From NCBI GenBank assembly GCA_030435675.1, contig CM059625.1, forward strand, positions 6,820,001-6,884,000: a DNA stretch of 64,000 bases, in the 5' to 3' direction. Below are positions 56,301 to 64,000 of this stretch, piece after piece (the first letter of the stretch is position 1; each line of letters starts with the position of its first letter). The translations under genes were made by a program, and so were the position numbers. This DNA is from Steinernema hermaphroditum. Taxonomy: Eukaryota; Nematoda; Chromadorea; Rhabditida; Steinernematidae. Below the pieces are notes generated by a model. That model searched no databases. It was not told the origin of the DNA and saw only the letters and a list, made by a program, of their open reading frames with translations.

Positions 56301-59300
56301 ATCACTCACATTTATGGGATCCTCTGTTCTTTGCGTATTCTCTGTGCGCACTGTTTTGCTTTTTTTCAAGCCTGACCTGCACCAGGGAAATTCGAAACGA
56401 CTTTTGTCTTTCATGTGAAATGAATGTGGTTTTTTACAATAATTCAGTCGAAAAGGCATTCTCTTTCACAATCTACTAGCAGGGGAACTTTCTCTTGTTA
56501 GCCACATGGCCTGGCCACCATATGCATAACAACACGAAGCCAGACGGTCGGTTTTCTGTTTTTGAATAAGTTCTTGTGAAATTGGATTCATTGTGGAAGG
56601 CTTAGTCATTACGTATCCGCGTGGGGAACGCTTCACCGACGCTTTGACGTAATATAGTCGGAAAACATTGTATGTGCATAGAATAATATCTTGTTTTCTT
56701 ATTCTTACTGAGAAGCTGAAACGTCCATAATGAATCCGATATTGTTTGCGCGACGGAATGTAGGAGGAAAACAGGTGGAACTAAAGCCGTCGTCTCCTAA
56801 TTACGAGAATGTGAGCTATGTGCTCATGATAAAGCGTACTTCACGGTTGGGTTTCGTGACATTTGCGAATTACACGGTATACTGACGTCAATTTCTAGCC
56901 AAAAACGGTAGAATTTCGGAGGTCGTAAACAGTTAAAAATTATGAAAAAGTGCCACTTACCGCGGAACGATTCTCGTGATCGTAGATCCAGTTCTCGTTC
57001 AGCTTCCCATCGGGGGTCACTTGGGCGACGATCACGGCGCACTTTGTCAGAAGGCCATGCTTCGTGCTGAACATTACGGTATTGTACCGTATGCTCAGGT
57101 CAGTGCTGTGAACTGTAGTTGGTAGAACGTCGATTCGAGAGGAAGGTCGAGGAGGAGCTGAAATGTCAACAGATCAGATGCACTGTCTGGGTTCTACTAT
57201 TGTTGTAGGTTGACATTTTGGTAAAGATCGGCAGACTACAACGTCACTTATGTGGGTGTGTGGAGGATTATTTTTTGTACTGTGCCGTCTGAAAAAGACT
57301 AGTTCTACCAGATGTCTCATTCTTTTGTTTGTTTACGTAATTTCAATGTAGTATTTGGATCTATCTTTGGCTATCTCGGTCGACACGTATCCCTAAATGT
57401 TAATCCCACACGGCCTCTCCCGTGACGACCACGCAAACATTGACGCTTTTCATGTTAGCATAATTGCGAACTCACCCATTGTAGGCATCTGAACCCGCAG
57501 TTTCTCAGAATATGCCATTTCATCGCCGATCCCGGCCTCGTTCACTGCTCGCACTCCTACGGTGTAGGAGAGTCCACCAATGAGGTTGTCCACCACTGCC
57601 TCCACCACAGAGTCCACTTGATTGCCCGAAGCGCCCACATTCACAGTCCAGTTCGCATTCTCCTCGTCGTCGGGGCTCACCGATATCACGTAGTGGGTGA
57701 TGATGCCGTTGGGTAGTATTGGGGGCGGCCAGGAAACCTGCACCGAGTAGGGATTCAGCGCCTTGATGCTGACGTTCTGCACTGGTCCTGGTCTGTCTTG
57801 ATTCGTTTCGAACGTGATTTGTTCCATAGCTCGCATTTTTGAAGGGCAAACGGTGTCGCCGGACTTTCCACAGGTAACCTACAAGGAACGTTGAAGTGAG
57901 CTACACGGGCACCAAACTGACGTGGGAGTTGACCGTATACTTGTGAAATGGACGCAATCCCGCCAGTTCAATAGGTTCAATTTCGTTCGGCTTTTCGAGG
58001 GAGTACATATTCTCGAAGACCGCCATGCTGTGCATGTCATACACGGTAATGTTGAGAGTGCAGTCGGGGCTTTGCTCGTCGTTTTCCTCCGATTCTGGCT
58101 TGCTCATATACAGTATTCCCGACGAGGAAGAGATGCGATCGACAGTTATGTTCACCGCCGGTGCGGACATTCGTTTGGACTCTTCGAAACGGTTGACGGA
58201 GACGATTCCCGACTTAGTTACGGTATAGATGCTGACTTTGTAGCAAGCACCCTTCTTCAAGTTAGAAACAACAATCGGGTCTGTCGACTTCGGGTTCATT
58301 TCGAACTGATGAGACTGACGCCGTGTTCCAATGGCACGGACGGGCTCCACTTTCAGATGCAGCTGCGAATCGTTGCCGACTACCTTCGCCCAAAGATCGG
58401 ATATTCGAAGCATAGCCACCTCACTTGGAGGCCACTCCAGTTGAAGTCCATTGGGGATCTCCTGCAAAGTTGATCCTTTTAGAAGTTTTATCTAATTCGA
58501 ATCACTTGCCTTGAAGTTCAATTGAAGAGCATCCATATCGAAGGCCGGAGTCACGGCTAAACTTTTATACCTTTTGCTGCTGGAGACGAGTCCGCTGCCA
58601 CTCGCCACCGAGATCTCGTAGCGTCTTCCGGGTACAATGTCATAATAAGCCATGCAACTAAAGGGGACAAGAATAAGCACCGCAGCATCCCAGCTGCACT
58701 CACCTCGCTACATCTTTCTCCTCATCCACGTTCGCCTTCACCGTTTTCTCACTTCTTTGCAGTTGCTCGGACACAACAGTTATTGTGCACTTGTCGATTT
58801 TGGAATACTTTCTGTGCGGTAGATCGACGAACACTTTATATTTCCCTTTTTCGAAATCGGGCATCACATGCATTTCGATCGGAGGGAGAGGTTTCACCGT
58901 ATGGGACGTCGTCCCAGCATCGCTGATCTGATGCGATTTCTCGGCGATAACCGCAAATAAGTATGACTGCCCCGGGATTATTTGTTCGCAAAGGTCGGCA
59001 CTTTCCTGACCGAACAGCGTCTCCAGCTAACGGCGTTTTATGTTAGGCGTATGGTGGGACGGAGATCGACAAACCTTTGTTGTTGGCGGATCTCCTTGCA
59101 TCTCTCCGTAGGCGACTTTGAAGCGATCTGCTCCTGAGTCGTGCGGCAGGTTCCACGAGAGCCTCACACAGGTTGTGTTTATCTCAGACACTGATAGATT
59201 CACAGGTTTTAGCGGTTCTGCAATGACAGCGTCCCTTTTATTTTATATTAACGGATTCGGATTTAATAAAAACGAGAGACCTATGAGAAGTGACTGATTT

Positions 59301-60305
59301 ATTTTTTTGAATGAAGTTCTTTCACTGTTTAAGAGTTTAAAATAAACTGACTCGTAGTGATAAGCCCTTTCCAGGGCTTACTAGGTAAATCCTCGCGAAT
59401 CGATGTTACCGTAACCTCGTAATCCCTTCCTGGACTCAGGTTGCCCAAGTACAGCTCGACGTATTTCTGTTCTACGATGTCGTTTACATCCAGAATCGGA
59501 AATTTACGATAGGGACTAATTTGACTGTATTCTACACGGAACACGTCCTGAAAAGGCCGAGGTGGGCTCCTGTGAAGATATTACGATGATACCTGAAGAG
59601 ACTTGTCAACTTTGATCGTTCTCATCGTCACATTTGAGTTTGTGACAATAATGGACGAGTTGTCCCTTCCGAAGTCGAGTGGAAGGGGATCCATGAGCAC
59701 TGATTCTTCTCTGATGTGCACGGAGTCTCCACCGACACGACCAAGGATCACGATACTGGATAATGGACATTGGTGTGAATACAAGGCATGCATTCTACGA
59801 AAGCCTACCTGTACTTGTGTCCTGCGTGTAGTCCGTGAATGTTGATGACAGAGTTGTCATTGGGAGATGCGAGGAAAGTCTTATTAACATCACGAGTCGG
59901 AAACTCGCTAAAAGGACGATCTTCGATAGTTGGGGGCAGAACAACGCTTACATTTCAGGAGATATATCGGTTACTTTCGAGATGAATTGTTCATACTCGT
60001 GAAAGTCTTGAGGTAGGATAACATTGAGTAAACGGGAAGGATCCGTGGGATCCTTCTGAATTGCGAACGCGTTTGCCGCAAAAGGGTGCGGGGATTTGAG
60101 ACCCTTAAGCAATGAACTGTTTATTTCTAGCTACACGTGTTTATTACCTCATCTTGGAGGAGATCTTCCTGTTGGAAAGAGGGAGGGTCGGTTGGTGTGC
60201 CTGAAGCATTTGAATAGGTTCCTGCTTCAAAAGACTTCACTTACAGTGGATTAACCTGAGGAGCAGCAGGAGTGTGGAAAAGGGGACTAGAGGGTTGGAA
60301 AACAT
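50338..60305 (-). CDS. R3-type receptor protein tyrosine phosphatase with FN3 repeats
   Basis: The gene starts with a signal peptide ([20 protein letters not shown], 60305). An ectodomain of several fibronectin III repeats is spread over about 60000-55630; the clearest (57480-57836) has [20 protein letters not shown] and [12 protein letters not shown]. The membrane helix is at 53118-53238 ([20 protein letters not shown], then NRRSEKK). The cytoplasmic part has [51 protein letters not shown], the WPD loop ([12 protein letters not shown]) and the active-site loop [12 protein letters not shown], split by a 44-bp intron (about 50790-50835). The single catalytic domain and juxtamembrane wording match R3 receptors (DEP-1, Ptp10D), which dephosphorylate receptor tyrosine kinases such as EGFR. 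The tail is Pro/Gly-rich. Two long introns (53239-55625 and about 52010-53117) flank the membrane exon. The ectodomain exon map is approximate. Confidence 0.93.
53239..55625 (-). other. Large intron of the receptor phosphatase gene
   Basis: About 2.4 kb lies between the exon ending IFSEVIVT (donor GTGAGAAG) and the membrane exon. Nearly all other introns here are below 100 bp. No nested gene was recognised; open frames on both strands lack motifs. A 10-bp perfect hairpin lies at 54899-54925. The length suggests an internal promoter or enhancer. Confidence 0.55.
54899..54925. repeat. Perfect inverted repeat, 10-bp stem
   Basis: GAGAACGGCT and AGCCGTTCTC flank a 7-base spacer (ACAACGA), inside the large intron of the phosphatase gene. 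It could fold as RNA or act as a palindromic protein-binding site. Confidence 0.6.
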
Positions 60306-63300
60306 CGTGAAGGCGTTGACAAATACCAGAATTTCGATTATCTGCGTGTCATGCTAGTGTCTGGAAAGGAGATGAGGAAATTATAAAACGCCGTGGGAAA
60401 CTGATGACACATCCTTTGATTGATCGATCGCCTCGTTATACTAAGTACGGTCGCGCGGACTATGGTCACCCGTCCGAGGACGAAATGCTGTTTCGTGCAG
60501 TGTAAACAATAGTTACATACTTTAGGGAGAGGAGTACTCGCTCGCTGGCGCGCGCACAAGTTGACCACCACAACGGCGAATCAGCGCGAAACAGTGCGCT
60601 TCTGTAGGCAAAAAGAGATAATCGCCGAATTTTCCTTTAAATGTTTTCCTCGCCTGCAAACAGCAACGACAAAGCCCTCGCGCTTTTATGAGGATCACGG
60701 AGGGTGACCGGTTTGAAACGATCGCAGCAATCCGCTCTTCAAGTAGACGCATTTGATTATGAACTTAGACAACCTCCTGCAGCGTACGCGTATCATCACG
60801 GTCACCAACCGACAAACTGTATTCCACTTCATTGTGGCACAATTCTCAATAAGTTGGCGATTCGGAATTACAGAACAGCGGCAATGATCGAAGAGTCAAT
60901 TAAAGAAGGTCACGGTCTTCGCAAACCGAATCCCGCTACTTGATCGCGGCCGTGATGGGTCAATCTTTGCCTTCTCGAATAAATTCAGCCTATTTCGGGT
61001 AGAACATTGCAGGGCGCGATGAAGAAACGCCAAAAAAACGACCAAACAGACACCATCCTGAGTAAGGGTATGCGGAGGGAGGGGGCGCTACGCAAACGGT
61101 TGCGCGAAGTTCAACAAACAATCGAATAAAATTGAAGCGGACCATCGAGAAGAAAACGAAGAAACGGTCGAAGCAAAGCAAGGAAAAGAGGTTTGCGCTG
61201 CACTCACCAGTGGAGCTCAACAAAACGTCGCGGTGCTTAATTATCCAAGAACCGAAAACAAACAGTTAGTCACTGACCGTCACAATGTATTAGACTCTTA
61301 GCGCCCTTTGAATCCGCGTGGATTCGCAAACAATGAAAAGGCTAAACCGCAATCGAAATGCGTCGGTCACTCCTTGAGATCAGAGAGGGTCACCAACAAC
61401 TGCGCACCTAATGAAGACGACGCCCGTCGCCGATCGCGATTCCACATGCGTTTTTGGAGACCTCTTGAGGACGTTACGCAATATGGTATAAGAGCTAAAA
61501 CGACTAAGAGCTTTCGGGCGTTTGTTGTTAACGGCCAGAAAGAGTAACGAAAGGCTTTGAGATGCCACACTCTGCGCGGATAGCACCCAACACCTACCCA
61601 TTAATTAGCGCTAAATTATGACCTACCGAACGCGCAAATGAGTTGAGAAACAAACGCAGTCATCATTATGCATAGCGCATATAAATTAAGCGATTATCAG
61701 ACTAATCATCTTCGGTCAGTTTTGAATAACGCCAAAAGGGGGAGACGGTAACTGTCGCGAAATAAAATTGCCTTCAGGTTCCGGAAAACTCCTTTGGAGT
61801 CGCGGCGCTGTGTCTCCATTAGGAGAAAACGGAGACTCTACGGTAAGCAATTAAACCATCTGCAGTGGAACAAGGGAAGTTCTAATGAAACTTCAGAAAG
61901 AAACTTTTGATGGGCGTTCTTTAGACTCACTACACGTTCCGACCGTGATTCATGCTCATCACAGCAGTCATCACTGTAGTCGTCTCAGGGTTCATAGCCT
62001 TTTCGCGGCATTCCTATTTGGCTAGGTGTTGTGAAAAGTGGGTCCGCCGCGAAGACAAGTGTTAAGTACGATGACCAGGTCGAGACTAATGAAATCATCA
62101 AAGTGGTCGCGCGCCGACCACTTTGTCCGCTGTTGGGTAATTGTGGGAAAGCGGGGTCGACCCGACGTGATTGATCGGTTTTCTCGAGATTTTCGTGATG
62201 CCCACAGAAAACAGAACAAAACAAAGCACAAAGTGGGTGGTCAGAAGAGGTCGATAACAAATGCGAAGCGCTATGAGTGGAGGGGGAAAGGCGCGATCGC
62301 GAAGGAGATTGAGTGACCGGCGGAATCACAAGACCGAATCGGAGGAGGAAAAAAATGAATCGATTATATGGCCACCGGCGCCATCACCGCTGTTATATTT
62401 CCGCGCGGTAGCCGATGAGTGTGCGATTGCGCCGAGGGACGGTGGATGGCTGAACTACATTCAAAAAAGGACCTTGAAGATGCGCACAAAAGGCCTCGCA
62501 TTCTCACTGCGACTGCATGTGCGCGCCTGCACTGCCCTCCGCCTCTCCTGTTCCCTCGACAGACTCGTAATAATGGCGTTCGGTACGCGGTTCCGTGCTG
62601 ACAGGGAATAGGTAACAATTTGCATATGCGCTTGAGCACACCTGAATTAAGCGCAAACCATCTGTACGCGCAAATTCTCTGTGAAGTGCCGATGAGGACG
62701 AGGTGTAGTGGAATCAATCCTCAAACCAGCTCTCAGGTTGAGCACGATACCTCTGATGATAATCCGCTGACAACCTTGAAAGGTCTTTTGTATAGAAAGT
62801 ATTGTGCATAGAATGAATATGCGAAGGTTCAGACGCGGAGAACGTCTAAGACAGGGGAAGCAGGCTGGAAAGGGACAAATTTGAACAGAAGAATCGGCGA
62901 AGCTGGAAAAGTGGAGAAAACATGTGGACAACGAAGATAGCAACCGTGACTGTATAATCACTATTTGAATGAAGTCTGATTTATATGTGTGTGTGTAAGT
63001 GTGATCAGTGTAGTCCTTAACCACTTACCAATATCTTACCATTGAACTAAGGACATCTTGTCAGATGATGAATCTTTTCTACGAGCATTAATTTAGTGGC
63101 ATAAATGGATAGTGTGAACAGAATGAACACTAATACGATCTTGACAGTTGATTTTCTCACCTAACGTATGCATTCGTGTGGTTGGGTAAACCTTCAATTC
63201 AAACGGTACTGTATGACAATGCGACTAAGTGCCCCTTGATGCGAATGTGTGTTTTTGCAGTTGAAAGAAACAACGTAGTTCAATTCCTTGCATTGGATGC

Positions 63301-63547
63301 ATTACTGCAAGTAATGCCTGGCTATGTGTGATCGCATTGCCCAATTCACATATGAAACGTCCCATTTTGAAAGATCCGAGGATGGCCGTGTGTGAACGAC
63401 GAACTCTCATCGCGATCAACCTGAAACGTTTTCTTCTGCAAAAGTCCGCGACTTTCAATTTTGTCGGCTTCGTTCGTTCGGTTTCATTGAATCTATTGGC
63501 GAAAAAGAATGCGGGTTGCAGGGCCAGCGAATACTTTTGTTTTGCAG
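60306..63547. other. Intergenic stretch without a recognised gene
   Basis: About 3.2 kb, probably including the promoter of the receptor phosphatase gene. Short open frames on both strands (for example 61308-61547 and 62261-62611 on +, 61985-62329 on -) are unrecognised and overlap each other. A perfect inverted repeat lies at 62100-62124. Confidence 0.4.
62100..62124. repeat. Perfect inverted repeat, 10-bp stem
   Basis: AAAGTGGTCG and CGACCACTTT flank the five bases CGCGC. The compact palindrome is centred on a CpG-rich core in intergenic DNA. Confidence 0.6.
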
Positions 63548-64000
63548 ATGATTCAGGGTGATTTCCAACCGGGTAGCATAAGCGCGTCGTTCGGCAACGA
63601 CGGTTTGCTCATCTATCAGGATGGCAGTATCAACCTTCTTCTCGGGTGGCAATACCACGACGAGCAGCCCAGTTATGCCCGCAAGATTGTGAGTTTAGAT
63701 TTATCTCTAGTCATGTTCTCAACTGCATTAAGCACTTCAGTGCTTGGAAGCCGTCCCACCCATTCCATCTGAGGCTGAAATCCACGAAATTTCTGTCAGC
63801 GAATCTGGGCAATATGTCTCGATCATCGCTAACGGTGGAGTATTCGTTTTGGTGCTATTCAAGGACCTTTGGCAAAATTATGGCTTTTACAACGCGGAGA
63901 GCGTGATCGAGCGTCTGCGCGATCACTACTATGTTAAGTGAGTGGATACACATGGTCGCTGCTTTTACACAATCCCTTACGATTAGGTGCCACTCTATCC
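63548..64000 (+). CDS. Probable Nup88-like nucleoporin, 3' end outside window
   Basis: Two complete exons and the first bases of a third are visible: 63548-63687 and 63742-63937, then from 63987. The text is GLLIYQDGSINLLLGWQY, VPPIPSEAEIHEISVSESGQ, YVSIIANGGVFVLVLFKDLW and QNYGFYNAESVIERL. The pattern of a Pro-rich strand, a His-Glu-Ile strand, a blade-like SGQYVSIIANGG and a Trp motif resembles the N-terminal beta-propeller of Nup88, part of the cytoplasmic face of the nuclear pore. The ATG follows directly after a TTTTGCAG acceptor, so it may be internal to a longer protein. The assignment rests on remembered family patterns and is tentative. Confidence 0.45.

Noticed and set aside
1..64000. 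tRNA, rRNA, CRISPR arrays, intact transposons and viral genes
   Set aside because: I looked for A/B box pairs, rRNA-like tracts, regularly spaced repeats, terminal inverted repeats with transposase motifs and reverse-transcriptase motifs, and saw none that hold up.

Overview
This is eukaryotic nuclear DNA from a small, gene-dense animal genome. Most introns are 43-60 bp and end in TTTCAG or, about as often, TTTAG. Several start codons lie 1-15 nt downstream of a splice-acceptor-like sequence with no matching upstream exon, which is the mark of spliced-leader trans-splicing. Together with a core-2/I-branching type glycosyltransferase of the form expanded in worms, this points to a nematode. 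A clade I (Trichuris-like) species is my best guess, but the sequence alone does not prove it.

Layout. 1-3010: the 3' part of a KCNQ potassium channel gene (+). 2354-11012: a mosaic of segmental duplications. The last exons of the channel gene occur three times, its downstream flank twice, and a broken 3' piece of the cytosolic phenylalanyl-tRNA synthetase alpha gene twice, around a double SRR1-like gene (-) and a metallothionein-like gene (+). 13.7-14.5 kb: a small protein with a PP1 docking motif (+). 15.1-17.0 kb: chaperonin CCT4 (-). 17.4-19.1 kb: a C2H2 zinc-finger gene (+), convergent with a truncated M1 aminopeptidase (19.2-21.3 kb, -). 23.4-24.0 kb: an allatostatin-C-like neuropeptide precursor (+). 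24.6-29.2 kb: three tightly spaced same-strand genes (class II histone deacetylase, a small unknown protein, BRAP), a candidate operon. 29.6-30.9 kb: a small type I membrane protein (-). 33.7-35.7 kb: the mitochondrial kinase PINK1 (+). 37.1-39.7 kb: the lysosomal channel mucolipin/TRPML (+). 40.2-42.6 kb: a secreted Pro/Gln-rich PAN-domain protein (-). 47.1-49.9 kb: a GT14 glycosyltransferase (-). 50.3-60.3 kb: a large R3-type receptor tyrosine phosphatase with fibronectin III repeats (-). 63.5-64.0 kb: the start of a probable Nup88-like nucleoporin (+), cut by the window edge.

Most genes are ordinary conserved housekeeping or signalling genes with no shared pathway. The unusual parts are the KCNQ/FARSA duplication mosaic, which leaves intact KCNQ tail-only reading frames fused to antisense FARSA sequence; the neuropeptide; the truncated peptidase; the PP1-docking protein; and a candidate AT-AC intron in the channel gene. 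No tRNA, rRNA, CRISPR array, intact transposon or virus was recognised. Multi-exon CDS coordinates below span from first to last coding base and include introns.
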